A stretch of 64,000 nt of DNA. Source: Lasiosphaeria ovina. Taxonomy: Eukaryota > Ascomycota > Sordariomycetes > Sordariales > Lasiosphaeriaceae. The translations under genes and the position numbers were made by a program. The DNA is taken from NCBI GenBank assembly GCA_033439765.1, contig JAULSN010000004.1, positions 4,412,001 through 4,476,000 on the forward strand, written 5' to 3'. This document shows positions 1 through 12,000 of the stretch, piece by piece. The notes under the pieces were generated by a model. The model had not been told where the DNA came from. It saw nothing but the letters and a program-made list of their open reading frames with translations, and did not search any database. How positions within the stretch are numbered: position 1 is the stretch's first letter; every line of letters begins with the position of its first letter.

Positions 1-7
1 TACTTAC

Positions 8-870
8 CAGGCGTAAAGAACTGGTACTTCTCAAACAGAGGGCGGTTGTCCGTCTCGTTTGATTGTCTCCTGAAAACAACAGGTTCCTGGTTCGACTGGC
101 GCTTGATGTCCATATGGACAGGCGCAACAAACTCGGGCTCATAGGCTTTGAACTCATTTGGGTCCGAGAAGAACACGACCGTGTAGTCATCGCCCAAAGT
201 GTCCAGCAGTTCTCCAAGTTTATGATCTATCCACAAGAGTTAGATTATCAGGCGCATCTAAAGACGTACTCACGTAAACACAAAAATAGTTCAAGGCTTA
301 CCGTTATCAATCAGCGCGTAGGCCCGATCGACCTTCTCCCTCGTGGAGGGCAACCGGGGCAGTTCGACCTGCTCGACCTTGCCGTGCTTGCCATGCTCCA
401 CGCACGTTGCCGTGATGTAGTCTGCCAGAGTCCGGCTCAGAATGTTGCCCACGACCTCGCGGACACTGAAGCGGCTCTGGGTCGACTCGCTGAAGACGGC
501 GCGGCAGAGGTTCGGCATGGTGCAGCCGGACTGTGCGTCGTGGATGTCGTCGGCGTGGACATTCGGCTGCGAGACGAGGATGTAGCGGCTCGTCGGGCAC
601 GACGCGAGCAGCTCCTTCACTTTGCTGGTGACGTAGCTGCTCGTGCGAATCTGTCTGTCGTCGAGACTTGTGTCGACGAGTCTATTGAGTAACACGCATG
701 ATCAGCAGCTGGTCGTGGGGGATGCGTAATGAATTGAGCCAATTCCCCTTGGGTCTCGGGGCGCTTGAGACATACTTGGCACTGGAGAGGAGGAAGAATG
801 GCGACGAGTCCGAGAAGGCCTGCACGGCGGCCGTGCAGGCCAGCAATGTGGCGGCTATCGAGAGGTGCAT
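8..870 (-). CDS. BIG1: BIG1-like ER membrane protein (5' part, continues beyond window)
   Basis: Exons read 870-776, 681-302 and 226-8; a GTAAGTA donor at 7-1 shows the gene continues off the left edge. The phases join without a break. The N-terminus is a signal peptide (MHLSIAATLLACTAAVQA) followed by FSDSSPFFLLSSAK. The lumenal part contains TSRYILVSQPNVHADD and a YTVVFFSDP strand, and ends in PLFEKYQFFTPG, which I recognise as the block before the C-terminal membrane anchor in fungal BIG1 proteins. BIG1 is an ER membrane protein needed for cell wall beta-1,6-glucan. The C-terminal transmembrane helix would lie outside the window. It is divergently placed to RRP17. The family call rests on recognition of the fold blocks, not on a search. 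Confidence 0.82.
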
Positions 871-1179
871 GTTTGCGGGATTCCGAGCTCGTGTTCGTCG
901 GTTCGTGGGCTCGGTCGTGAGGCGATGGCGGGATATGCTTCCTAGGTGCGGGTGGGCTTCTGTAGGCGGCCAGGGTGGAGAGGATGATGCTGGGGTTAGC
1001 TTCGATACCGGCCTACCAACGTGTATTCAGGCGGTGGCCGGCGGCAGAAAAGTGGTTGGAATGCGACACTTTTGTTTTAGTGACATTTTTTCACTGGCTC
1101 TACAGGGGCCGTCATCGCTAAATTACAGGCACTTCCAGGCAACACACCTCACCGAAAAGACTTCCTCGCACACTTCGCC
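871..1179. promoter_or_regulatory. Divergent promoter region BIG1/RRP17
   Basis: This is a 309-base gap between two divergently transcribed genes, so it must carry both promoters. I see no clear TATA box and no other gene. The first third is GC-rich and the part before RRP17 is more AT-rich. Confidence 0.5.
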
Positions 1180-1885
1180 ATGTTTGCGCACCCGAGAATC
1201 AAGAAGGTCGCTCCGGCGCCGCCCAAGAGGCGAAAGACGGCGCACAAGATCGAGGAGATCACCTTCGACAAAGATGCTCGGGCTGAATACCTGTCTGGCT
1301 TCCACAAGCGCAAAGTGGAGCGATCAAAGCAGGCAAAGGAGCAACTAGAGGCACAGGCGCGCCTTGACAAGATCTCGGCGAGGAAGCAAGTACGGACACA
1401 GCCCTCCCTCTCGCAAGGGGTGTTTATTAACACTGTGTGAATAGGTCAGGGAAGAGCGAAGACAGGCCGTCAAGGAACATGTAGACACAGTCCATAAGCT
1501 GATCCGAGAGGCTCGAACCGCTGGCCTGGATGGGTCCGACCCCGACTCAGACGGCGAGGAATGGCAAGGCTTGTCCGACGAAGGGGTGCCAGAAGAGCCC
1601 CTCAATCGGGAAGACGAATACATTGACGAAGACCGGTATACAACTGTCACCGTCGAGGCTGTCAGTGTTGATCGGGACGGCCTACACAAGCCGACGTCGA
1701 AACAAGACACAGAGGATCAAGAGGCTGCCGCGGAAGACGCACAGACCGACGCGGCGAAAGACGGGTCTCAAAAACGGCCAAGAGAAAAGACTAATAAGAA
1801 GAAAAAGTTTCGCTACGAAAGCAAGCTCGAGCGGAGGATAACGGAAAGGAAACAACAGTCCAAACGTTTCAAAGGGAATGAATAA
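1180..1885 (+). CDS. RRP17: Rrp17/Nop25 family ribosome biogenesis nuclease
   Basis: Two exons, 1180-1389 and 1445-1885, are separated by a 55-nt intron (GTACGG...AATAG) and give 216 aa. Joining them produces SARKQ-VREERRQAVKEHV, an unbroken basic helix. Exon 1 has the family signature near the N-terminus: KRRKTAHKIEEITFDKDARAEYLSGFHKRK. The middle is acidic (DPDSDGEEW, EDEYIDED). The end is a lysine-rich tail (KKKKFRYESK, RKQQSKRFKG) typical of nucleolar targeting. Rrp17 is a 5'-3' exonuclease of 60S pre-rRNA maturation in yeast. The length matches the family (about 215-235 aa). A second possible acceptor a few bases downstream would break the frame, so I chose the one ending at 1444. Confidence 0.85.
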
Positions 1886-2140
1886 ATCAAGGAGCCGCTC
1901 TTTCGCTATGGCAATCCTGAACAAACAACTGGTCTCGTGCAATGTGATCTGGTGCCTGGGTCAAATCATCAAGTAGTGAAACTAACTGGGGAACATGTGC
2001 AATAGCTGCCCATCAACTTCACCCCTTTCTCGACACCCCAAAACGACAGAATCTAAGCTAAAATCCACATGCTGGGTTGTGCTGTGAAAACACCGCAGAA
2101 TAAATATAAGTACGCAATCCTCCTTCGCACAGCACGGCAT

Positions 2141-2951
2141 TTAGATGTTGCCCATCTCGGCCTGGAATTCGTCCATCTCCTTCTTAAGCTCGCCGTACTT
2201 CTTGGCCATCTCCTCGTACTTGGATTCCCAGTTATCGCGCTCGCTCTCTAGGGCCTGGACTTTCCGCTCGAGGTGTCCGGCCTTAACGTCCGTAAGTCGG
2301 AGCCTGCAAGAAAGAGGGGGGAAAAGTTAGCAAATGTGCGGTGGCTAGTGGTGATGATATGAGGTCCGCGGCAAGTAGACGCAGCGACGCAGCTCCAGCA
2401 GAGGCGGGGAGACTTGTGTTATTTGACTTGCCTCTCGTTCGCTTCGCGAAGCGTCTTGTCAGCTTCCTCGGCCTCGTCTTCGAGCAGCTGGATTCTCCGG
2501 TTCAGCGACTCGTTCTGACTGCCATGCTGGAGGCCTTGGTCGGCGGATGACTTCAGGCCCTTAACCGATTCCTCCAGCTTCTCAACTTCGGTCTCCAGTA
2601 CACTGTTCTTGTGGGTAAGAGAAGTGATCTCTTGCTCCTTGGTCAGATTCTCCTGCTCGAGCGTCTTGACTTTGGCTTGAAGCTCGTCCACCTTCGCGGC
2701 GGCCTCGTCAGCATCCAGACGGAGCTTGTTCATTTTCTGCGTGTTGAATCATCGGGTTAGCGGGCTTCATGGTCATGGGTGGAAGCGCAACATCGTTGCC
2801 ATTAAAACGAGCTCGAAATGTCCAAATAGCTTCGTCTGTCGTGTTTGTCGTGGTGCTCAATGAGGGGCGCCCCTCCTATGCATGGTGGATGGTGGGGTAG
2901 GCAAGGGTCCCGTGCGAGAGACATCGAACTCACCTCCTTGATGCGATCCAT
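2141..2951 (-). CDS. TPM1: Tropomyosin
   Basis: Three exons, 2951-2934 (MDRIKE), 2736-2432 and 2303-2141, join in phase to exactly 161 aa, the length of fission yeast Cdc8. The whole protein is an uninterrupted heptad coiled coil: KMNKLRLDADEAAAKVDEL near the start, LEDEAEEADKTLREANERL in the middle and EEMAKKYGELKKEMDEFQAE at the end. It binds along actin filaments and stabilises the actin cables and rings needed for polarised growth and septation. The first coding exon is only 18 nt. Intron 2 begins AG|GCAAGT, a GC donor; no GT donor nearby keeps both the frame and the conserved NERLRLTDVKAGH junction. The gene converges on RRP17 with 255 bases between stop codons. Confidence 0.93.
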
Positions 2952-3395
2952 GCTGGCGTCTGGTTGGGTTCTGGGGGTCCGATGCAAGATGCGTGTGGTT
3001 ATTGGGTGGCAAGATTATTGACGAGGCAATATGTTGGTTGTGTTTGGCCGTTTTTGCAGAGGAGGAAGAAGGTAGGGCGCCGTCGGATGCGTTGGTGGGT
3101 TTGAAATGGAGGCCACACGCCGTGCCCCTCCTCAGAAAGAGGCGTCGGCGTTTCGACTTGCTGCGGTTATTTAGCGGCTGGTCTTTCCTGTCTGATCTCC
3201 ATGCGGCTAAAGCGGGGCACTTACCTGTCGTTGCTCAGCCAACAGTGCACATTCCCTTTCCGTAAATAGAGTAGGCCAGTCGCGACCGAGCGTTCCCAGC
3301 CACCCCCTGCAACAAAACTTCCCCAACTGGACACGTCAAATCTTAAGGACTGGAGTCATCAAAATTGGCATCTGGGAGGCATCTTCCAGCACGCT
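2952..3395. promoter_or_regulatory. Divergent promoter region tropomyosin / securin-like gene
   Basis: This 444-base gap lies between divergent genes. Short open frames here have no coding character. I see no tRNA, repeat or other gene, so it should hold the 5' UTRs and promoters of both neighbours. Confidence 0.45.
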
Positions 3396-4826
3396 GTGAC
3401 AATGTTGGCAGCACATAACGACCAAGAAAACCTGTTCAGCCGTCAGGCTGGGGGAGTAAAGCAACAGCTCCAGTCTAAGACGCCCGGCGCCCGATATCCA
3501 AAAACGCCATCGAAAGTGCCACTCAACGATGAGAATACGAACCACGGATTTCCCGGAAAGAGCGCTCTCCGAACCAAGGGAAACAATGAGAACGTCGCAA
3601 CAATTTCAAAGGGCGGGAATGCCCTGGGCAAGGCGAACAAGTCAAACTTGATGACACCGGCTGGTATGTCATGCGGCCGCAGCGCTCCAGCGACTTGCGC
3701 AGGAAATGTGCTAATGGCAAACACAGAGCCCCGAACGTCCCGCGCACCGCTCGGCAACAAAACCACCAATGCCAAGGCCCGAATGGGCCAACAGACGGGC
3801 GGCGTCAAAGCTCTTGTTCGCGAGTTGGAGAAGACTGGCGTCAAGCCGACGACAACCGTCCGGCCAAAGCAAGGTCCCCCGCAGGTTGAGTCTTCGAAGC
3901 TCGAGGTGCACACCGATAAGAACCCACTGGACGAAGATGAAGACATCGAATACGCACCGCCGAGGACCAAGGATGCCGTGTACCAATCTGACGTGTTCCC
4001 TGACGGTGTTCTCACATTCGCGGGGCTGAAGCCAGAGAACATGTTCAAGGGCTATTATCAGTATTATTTCAACCATATCGACGAAAACGGCATGTCATCG
4101 ACGGAGAGAGACATGGAGGAGCGCCGCCAGCGCACCTTCCAACTTGGAGACGAGCAGATTCGGAGAGATATGGACGAGTTTGACTGGAGCGTTGGCGACG
4201 TGTCGGCGAGCAAGGACTTTTTCAACAAAAAGAAATCCGACCAAGCGGCAAGCCAAGACAAGAAAGTACGCGCCCCAGTTTCCAAACAGCCAGCGACGAT
4301 TGCGTCCCGAAAGGCGGCGTCTGCTCTCGCCATGCCCCTCAGGCCGCTGAGCGATTCACTGGCGAAAGCCAACCGACCACTCTCTGCCGCAGCCGCAAAC
4401 AAGCCGAAGCCGAAGCCGTTTCTCTTGGCTGGACGCAAACCAGCGGTTCCAGCCATCCAGCCCAGAAGCGCAAGCGCGCAGGACCGTGCAGGAGCCGTGG
4501 CAGCATCGCGCAGCACACTGGGCTACAGCAAGGGCCGCTCTGCATCGTCGGCCGTCCACGGAAGCGGCCCTTCGGTCGCACGCCTCGCAGAACTCGCCCC
4601 CAAGCCTCGCACCCTGACGCGCTCTGTCAGCACGGCGTCGTCAGGATCAGACTGTACCATCACGCCGGCGCGCTTTGCGCAGCATAACTCATCATCGAGG
4701 GAGTGGAAGAAGCCCGATTTTCTGTGCATCTTTGACGATGTCGATGAGGAAGAAACCGGCAGCGTGAGCGCTATTCCTGACTTTGACGGCGCTGACGACG
4801 ATTTCCAGCTCTCGACCGACTTTTAA
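3396..4826 (+). CDS. Securin (Cut2/Pds1)-like protein, candidate
   Basis: A single-exon 476-aa protein, mostly disordered and basic. The N-terminus has NDQENLF, then KTPGARYPKTPSKVPLNDEN, then an RAPLGNKT block. An acidic patch, DEDEDIEYAPP, resembles the EDIEYMPP patch I recall from fission yeast Cut2, which likewise has a QEN/KEN-like start and an RAPLG block. A conserved-looking core follows: VFPDGVLTFAGLKPENMF, then GYYQYYFNHIDENGMSSTE and DMDEFDWSVGD. The C-terminus is Ser/Thr-rich and ends in acidic DDDFQLSTDF. Securins inhibit separase until the APC/C destroys them. I infer this role from motif order only; it could be another disordered cell-cycle protein. It is longer than Cut2 (301 aa). 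Another ATG lies two codons inside. Confidence 0.5.
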   Translation: MTMLAAHNDQENLFSRQAGGVKQQLQSKTPGARYPKTPSKVPLNDENTNHGFPGKSALRTKGNNENVATISKGGNALGKANKSNLMTPAGMSCGRSAPATCAGNVLMANTEPRTSRAPLGNKTTNAKARMGQQTGGVKALVRELEKTGVKPTTTVRPKQGPPQVESSKLEVHTDKNPLDEDEDIEYAPPRTKDAVYQSDVFPDGVLTFAGLKPENMFKGYYQYYFNHIDENGMSSTERDMEERRQRTFQLGDEQIRRDMDEFDWSVGDVSASKDFFNKKKSDQAASQDKKVRAPVSKQPATIASRKAASALAMPLRPLSDSLAKANRPLSAAAANKPKPKPFLLAGRKPAVPAIQPRSASAQDRAGAVAASRSTLGYSKGRSASSAVHGSGPSVARLAELAPKPRTLTRSVSTASSGSDCTITPARFAQHNSSSREWKKPDFLCIFDDVDEEETGSVSAIPDFDGADDDFQLSTDF

Positions 4827-6216
4827 AGTATTATCTGGTAGTCCTCTGCCCCGGCTGTTGCTTTTTCTATTATTTCTTGTGGCTTTGTCGGGCGTTAGAG
4901 TTCATTACGAAGAACACGTTAAGTAAGATTGACTTTTATTAGGCGGCCTAGCTACGGCGTGTGGGAAGACATATATTTAAGCCTTGCCTTGCTGCGAAAG
5001 ATGCCTGACCTCCAAGCGAATGGATACCCACCTCAGTCACTTGAAGCCCTCTACTTTGCTTGCAGAATTTGGGAATTGCCTGAGCGCTGTGTCGCGGGCG
5101 TATTCTGAAACAGCTGAATTTTTTCTTGTGGTGAAGAACGAGGAGGGTGGTCATACGCGCTGCTTGCTGGTGTCAATGGGTGTCAACGGATGTCAATTCT
5201 CTTGATGATTGTATGCAAAATAACTGCTTTTAATTATTACGTGCTGCATGTGCGTTTCGTATGTCGCGGCGCTTTGCAGTCTCAGCTACTCATACGGCGT
5301 AAAGGTGTTTTGTGTGCCCTCACTAAATGGGTGAAACTGCAGGCACGATAGGAACTGCGATTTGGAACCTTAGATACCAGCCCGGTAAAAGCAAACTACA
5401 CAGTATGAGTGAGGTTGAACTGAGCCTGTTTTTCATCCCATCGCTCCTTCCACACAATAGGTAGAGGTAATAAGGCAGCTCACGGCGCATAGTGCCTTGC
5501 TATTGTCAGGTCCTATTGAAGGTGGAGGAAAAAAGAGCGATTCTTTACCGGATTCGTAGTATAAAATAATTTTTGACTTGGTAGCCAGGCTCATCTCTTT
5601 CTTTCACCTTCACAAGGCTTCGCATTCATTACCTTCGTTTTTACGGGAAAGTGACGGGTCTTCAACTCTACCAATGTAACCTCTCGGCAGCTGAAGACCA
5701 AGCCACAATTACGCCACATTCTTCGTCGCGGACGCACGCGAACCCACACCGCCCCATCTGCTTGGCAAAGGGCTCGAATTGCCCAGGGCCGGTTTGGGTT
5801 TAGCCAACTTACCGCTCGCGAATTCATTACCTACCATGCTTCATGGCACTCCCTGAATGCCAAACTTCCCACCTCACAGTCTAATCCTCATCCGACTTTG
5901 CGGCCTAAAGCAATCCCTTCCGAGCGCATTCCGCGTCACCTACGCCGCCCAAGACTTCTCGCAAGTCGCTTGAGGGATCTAGGCCATTTTTGCAACGCAG
6001 AGCGCCTGGAGACATCGCCATTATCCGACCCAATTTGCCGCGGTCCGCCACGGTCGGCAGACGCTTGTCGCGTGGACGTCGTATGCGCGCGTAGGTTTTC
6101 CCATACCAAAGCAACCAAAACCCATCGACGCACATGTATGGTGTCCCTCAGCATCACCGGCACGCGATAGGATGGTCGGAGGAGGGCGGAAGCGGTAGAC
6201 GTCACGCAATCTCGCA
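4827..6216. other. Intergenic region upstream of SET1
   Basis: I see no convincing gene in these 1390 bases. Open frames on both strands are short and compositionally random. The last few hundred bases are a pyrimidine-rich, probably transcribed leader of SET1. Confidence 0.4.
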
Positions 6217-9200
6217 ATGTCTCGCCCTTCGGGTGCGAGTTTCGCACAGTTCTTCCCTGCCGCGCCGCGGGCTGCCAGGGACAGAGCAACGGAGCGCGAG
6301 AAGGCAAGAATGAGGGCGCAGGAGTCGCCATCCTCGCACGTCGCCGACACAAATGGACATCGCACGCCGCTTGGACCATCGGCCCCGCGAGCGGACGGAG
6401 GGCCCGGTCGCCCTGGTTTCGCGTCGAAATCCCTCCCGAATGGCATGGCTGCTGATGCACCATACCCTACCCCTGAACACGGCGAGTCGCCTGTCGGCGA
6501 CACGCTCAATACCGTGGGCTCGGCCAGCTCCCACGCCAGCTCGAACTCATCCGGCTTTAGCTCCTCCACGCGACACAACGCCGTGGCTTCGGTGAGAAAC
6601 AGCCATCTTACGCCCCTCACCTCCATCGACTCTCCCTCTTCGTACCCACCCCCATCGGGTCCTACCAAGGCGCAATCGAGCACCCCGCAACACGGCGACG
6701 GACCTGATGGGGCCGCCCCGAGGCCCAACGGGCTCTCCAATGAAAATGCCACTCCTATGCCTCCCGCTTTCGAACGTGCCCCCATCTGGGACCCAAGCCG
6801 CTCGATTAGATCCATCGTGTGCACGTATGACCCTGTTCTAGATCATTCGATTTCGAGCTCCGAAAAGAGGAAGGCAAAACCGGTATACAAGGAGTTTGGA
6901 TTGGTATGTATATCTGATATCTTGGTGAGGAGGGGGGAGCGTCATCTTTGCTGTAAAAGTACTTGGCTAATATCGCATTTAACAGGACGATGAAGATGAC
7001 GCTCCCCCCTCTGACCCCCGCCTAGCGAAAGGTGGGAGGTTGAACTACATCAATGTCGACTTCCATCTGCCCAGAGCCCGGTTACGCCATGCGCCCTACA
7101 ACCTCAAGCTGTATAAGTATGACCCCAAGACTTCATGCGGTCCTGGGCCCCCGACCCAGATTGTCGTGACTGGTTTCAACCCTTTGATCACCTTCTCAAA
7201 GGTCACCACCATGTTCGCCTCCTTTGGCGACATCGCAGAGAGCAGCAATAAGATGCACCCCGACACCGGGAGTTACCTCGGCTTTGCGACATTTCGCTAC
7301 AAGGACTCAAAGCCCAGTCGCGCGCGCCCAGTTCCGATCAGCGCACACGATGCCGCGAAGCGTGCGGTGCGGACAATGCATGGGAAGAGAATTGAGGCGA
7401 GCACCGTGCGCGTCGAGTATGACCCGGAAGGCCGTAAGAGCTCACGTATGCTAGAGGAGGCGATAAAACAGGACAGACAGGGGTCGCAAGCGCCTGTCGT
7501 CGCGCCCAAGATTCCCACGGGCCCGAGGTCCAAAGAGATCATCCCGGGCCCTCCCCCCACAGCGCCTAAAGGGCCAGCAGCGCATCGAGCTCTATTGCCT
7601 CCCGTTGTCCCCGGACTTCTTGGCCCCCCAGGCCCTCCCGGAACCGGCTGGATGCCGATAAAACCTCGGGTCCATCTCCACAGCTACGTCGAGCCAGAAC
7701 TGGTTTTGAGCCGCATCAAACGCGAGCCATACATATTCGTGGCCCACGACCATGTCCCCGTTATGCACTCAACGGTTACCCACATGAAGAAGCGGCTAAA
7801 AACCTACGTGATCGACGACATACGCGCGGACAAGACTGGCTACTACATTATCTTTCGCGACTCTACTCAAGGGCGCGACCAAGCGCAGCGGTGTTATAAT
7901 GCCGCCGACGGAACGGCCTTCTTTACGTACACGATGGCCATGAGTCTGCATCTCTACGGGACCGTTGATAAAGGCTCCCATGTGCCGGTTGAGGCCCCAC
8001 GGCGGAGCATCGTTCCGGAGCGAAGGGCTGCTGTGGTTGATTTCCGGGAACGAGATGAGCAAGAAAGGCGCCGACGCGAGGAGGAGGCAGATCTGGAAGA
8101 GGAAAGAAAACAGCGAGCCAAGAATTTCGACCCTGTGTACGAGGCCGTCGAGGTGATTCGGCGGGAGATGACCGAACACCTGATCAAACACATCCGAACC
8201 AAAGTCGCGGCCCCTCTTGTGTTCGAGTTTCTGGATCCTGCCAATCACGCTGCCAAGAGGCGCCGTCTTAACATCGATGACCCGCATGGCACTAAACTTC
8301 CTCCCATCATTGTTGATGACTTCGAAGACAAGTCTCCCGTCAGCACACCGAACTCTAGGGCGGATCCCATCGAGCGACGTACAGCACGACTCGATATTGC
8401 ATCGCTGCCTCGTATTCGAAAGGTGAAGAATACCGGCCTCAACACACGGAAGCATGGGTTCAATGATCCGTTCGCCCGCCAGCGAGCGCCAACAAAGCCC
8501 CACGCGTTCCGATCCCTGCATCATCGCTTGAGAGGTGATAGTGACGACGAGTCTGAGGACGAGACGGAAAACAGGGATTCCTTAGCCCGAGATACTGAAG
8601 AACCTGAGTCTCGACCTCGGAGTCGGATGAGCTCAGATGACGATCCCGTCAAGGAGGACTACGGCTCCTGGGGTCCGGGTGATGATGACTCGATGACAGA
8701 GGCCAGCTTCGCGCTCAATGACGGAGGATTGTTGCAAAAGAAGAGGAAGCTAGATCTTCCTATGGGAGCATCAGTCAAGCGGCAGAAGAAGTCAGATGAG
8801 GAGCTTCTCGGTGTGACCATTGGGGACATTGAAACCGTCACCCCATCAAGAGAGCCTTCTCCGGAAGATATTATTCTTCCTGATGCCGAGCCTGCCGAGG
8901 AGAAAGACACCGATAGCTCTCGGACGCATACGCCTGTTCCTACCGACCCAAAACCCAAGAAGAAGGCTGTGAAGGCGAAAAAGAAGTCAAAGAAGCAGAT
9001 CTTCCAGGAGAGAGAGGCTCTCAAACGGCAACAACTCGAGATATTTGAGAGCGAGGCGCCCCCGGCCAAAGAAGTGCATGAAATTCAGCCTACGCCCGAC
9101 GCAGAGCCTTCACCCGTGCCCGACCCGGAACCCAAACCCAAACAACCCGAGGTCAAAGAAGCACCTAAGGAGGAGCCTAACGATCAACCGGATCTGGACG

Positions 9201-10265
9201 AGAATTTGTATCCTCGGACTCCGGAGTCAGCTCTTGTGCTTCCACCGAACTTCAGCCTCGACGTGGCAACTCTGAAGAGTCTGTCGCTGGAAGACCACGA
9301 CCGTCCAAATATTACCAAGCTCAAGAAGAAATTCGGTCCTGGGAGGATAAAGGAGCCGGAGCTTTGGCTGTGGAAACGGGATCGCATTCGTGAACTCAAC
9401 TCTGCTGATGGATCAACAGAGAAGCCAGTGGGAATTGAGGGTTACTATGTGCCAAATCCTACTGGCTGTGCCAGGACGGAAGGTGTCAAGAAGATTCTCA
9501 ATTCCGAGAAATCCAAGTATCTCCCCCATCACATCAAGGTCAAGAGAGCAAGGGAGGAGCGCCAGGCACATGCCGGGAAGAGCGGGAAGGACAGTGCAGC
9601 CGCCGCTGCTGCGGAAGCTGCCAGGCTTGCCGCCGAGAGTCTCGTTGCAAAGGGCAACTCACGAGCCAACCGTGTCAACAATCGTCGCTTCGTCGCAGAT
9701 CTCAACGATCAGAGGAAGACGCTCGGCCAGGACTCTGACGTCTTGCGATTCAATCAGCTCAAGAAACGGAAGAAGCCAGTCAAGTTCGCTCGTTCGGCCA
9801 TCCACAACTGGGGCTTATACGCTATGGAGAACATTCCAAAGGACGACATGATCATCGAGTATGTCGGCGAGGAAGTCCGGCAGCAGATTGCGGAGATTCG
9901 CGAGAACCGGTACCTCAAAAGCGGCATCGGCAGCAGTTATCTGTTTCGGATCGACGACAACACGGTCATTGATGCGACGAAGAAAGGTGGTATCGCCCGC
10001 TTTATCAACCATAGCTGCATGCCCAACTGCACTGCCAAGATCATCAAGGTGGAAGGTAGTAAGCGCATTGTTATCTATGCCCTACGAGATATCGCCCAGA
10101 GTAAGCTCAGACCGAACGAAAATATCCTCTTGAAATGGACGGCTTAACTAACGCCTTGCAGACGAGGAGTTGACATATGACTACAAATTCGAGCGCGAGA
10201 TCGGCAGCTTGGACCGCATACCCTGCCTTTGCGGGACGGCAGCATGCAAAGGATTCCTCAACTAA
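6217..10265 (+). CDS. SET1: Histone H3K4 methyltransferase Set1 (COMPASS catalytic subunit)
   Basis: Exons 6217-6903, 6986-10100 and 10162-10265 join in phase to 1301 aa. In order: a disordered Ser/Pro-rich N-terminus (1-180); an RRM near 285-365 ([17 protein letters not shown], then YLGFATFRY); the Set1-specific RRM-like domain ([18 protein letters not shown]); long charged regions; the N-SET domain ([14 protein letters not shown] ... [10 protein letters not shown]); and a C-terminal SET domain with [20 protein letters not shown], the catalytic [11 protein letters not shown], and ELTYDYKF. The post-SET zinc motif [13 protein letters not shown] closes the protein. The last intron splits the SET domain (AQ|NEELTYDY). 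Set1 transfers methyl groups from SAM to H3 lysine 4 at active promoters. Domain order and length are those of filamentous fungi, and no key residue is missing. Confidence 0.96.
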
Positions 10266-12000
10266 TCCTTCCGTGGCTTTTCATCTAGGGAAGTGAAAGC
10301 TACGGTATCGCTATTGAGTTAGCTGGTAATGGCGGCGGTCATCTACGAACGATTTCATTTCGATGCCCTCATTTGGATCAGGCTCCTCGAACCAATGAAG
10401 GCGGGCCTAGTCCTGTATAATGCATTCAAAGGCGGGTGGGGTGGGGCGGGGTGGCAGGGCTTGCCAGAGAGGTAAAAGTGACCTTCGATTCTCGCCATCA
10501 TTTTTAACAGCACATTTGCGCAGCAGGGAGTTATCTTTGACGATGGCGTTTTGGCAAGCAGGTGGCCTTTGCTTTATTCGAGGTGAAGGGCGGCAGCTGG
10601 GAGGCCACATGGCCGGCTGCTCATGGTAGCTTTCGAATTCCGTAGGGGGACAAAACAGGACCTTCTTATCATCCTAGCCTCTCTCCGTGAGGAGATTCGA
10701 AAGCAACGAAATCGCGGAAGAGCGGGAAATGGAGTCAGCAGCCTGGAGGAGGGTAACTTTTTTATTACTAATCTCTTGGACTTTTCCAACCAACCGGTGG
10801 AAGCAAGGCAGGCCATTGCGAAAGGGGGTGGACAGGTATGGATGCTCTCTCAGGAGAAGACTGCAGACATGGAGGGTTTTGCATCGGGTCTCTGCTCTAT
10901 GTATATACTCGGCGGGCTGGCTTATTATCAAGGGGGTTGCAGGTTTAGTTCAGCATAAGCGATGAGGGCGGAAAACAAAATAAAGCAAAGGCGACCATTG
11001 AAGCCGAAAATATTCTTCGTATGTCCCCTTTTGTGCACGTGTCAGCGATAGTGTCCAACCAGGTTCGACGACTTTGCATTTTTGAGCACTCTCTTCGCCC
11101 ATATTACGTGTATGTTATTCGTTGCTCTGAGCTTCACTTACTTCATCGTTGAGAGACCTAATTATCCGTGCCTGACTAGAATTGCCTGACCTATGCTTAA
11201 GATTTTGAGAAATCAGATACATTTCATGAAAGAAAAGAGTTTAGTTTGTTATTTGGCTTTGCAGGAAATAACGTAGCAGGATCGCTCGCCGACAGCAACG
11301 CCGCATTTTCGATGCGAAGTTGCGAACAACTCACGGCTGACTAAACCAGGCAAGCCTGAAATCGAGCATGGATTTCCCACCGGTCCTGATGTTTTGGTTG
11401 ATTCTCCTGTAGCCTGTTTGGGTGAGCGGGTCTGTTGGCGGGTGGTACCGTACTGCACTTGCAAGTACCGACGTGCCCGAAACATGAACCCTCGAGCAAC
11501 TTTTGCCAATTTGTCGATTGCGCAAAACTTACAGTCAGGCCATCACATACGTCTGCCTAGCTGTCTACTTGCGTGGCTTTATACAGACAGCCGTTTGCAT
11601 GCATGGTGTAGGATTGCGGCCACGACTGAAGGCGCGGCCGTCGCTTGTTGACCTGTTGGTTGGGACTAGAGGTAACAACAGTAGCAGCCACCAGGCGCCT
11701 CCAGCTGCCAGGGCCAGTGCCACCGCCGCAGCGTCTACCTCCACCGCATCATTCTCTCCACTGCCAGTGCCAGTGGGCGGTGCTGTGGCTGCGGGCAGCG
11801 ACCAGGGAGAGCTTGCCCCATCGGCCCTCGACCAAGCTGCAAACCTCCCGCCGCTGCCACCATCACCACCAACACCGCAGCTCTCCCCATCCGACCCACC
11901 GTCGCCCAAGCCGCTCGTGCATACCCCTATAACTTCTATTGTCTCTGCATCTCCGTCCGAACCCGAGAGTACCCTGCCGTCGCCAATTAGCTCGCCCAAG
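10266..12000. other. Long 5' region of VMA1, no separate gene seen
   Basis: This is 1.7 kb between the SET1 stop and the VMA1 start. From 10266 to about 11500 I see only short random frames. From about 11640 to 12000 there is a C-rich leader that stays open in the VMA1 frame and would encode a Pro/Ser/Ala-rich stretch; I treat it as 5' UTR. Confidence 0.4.
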
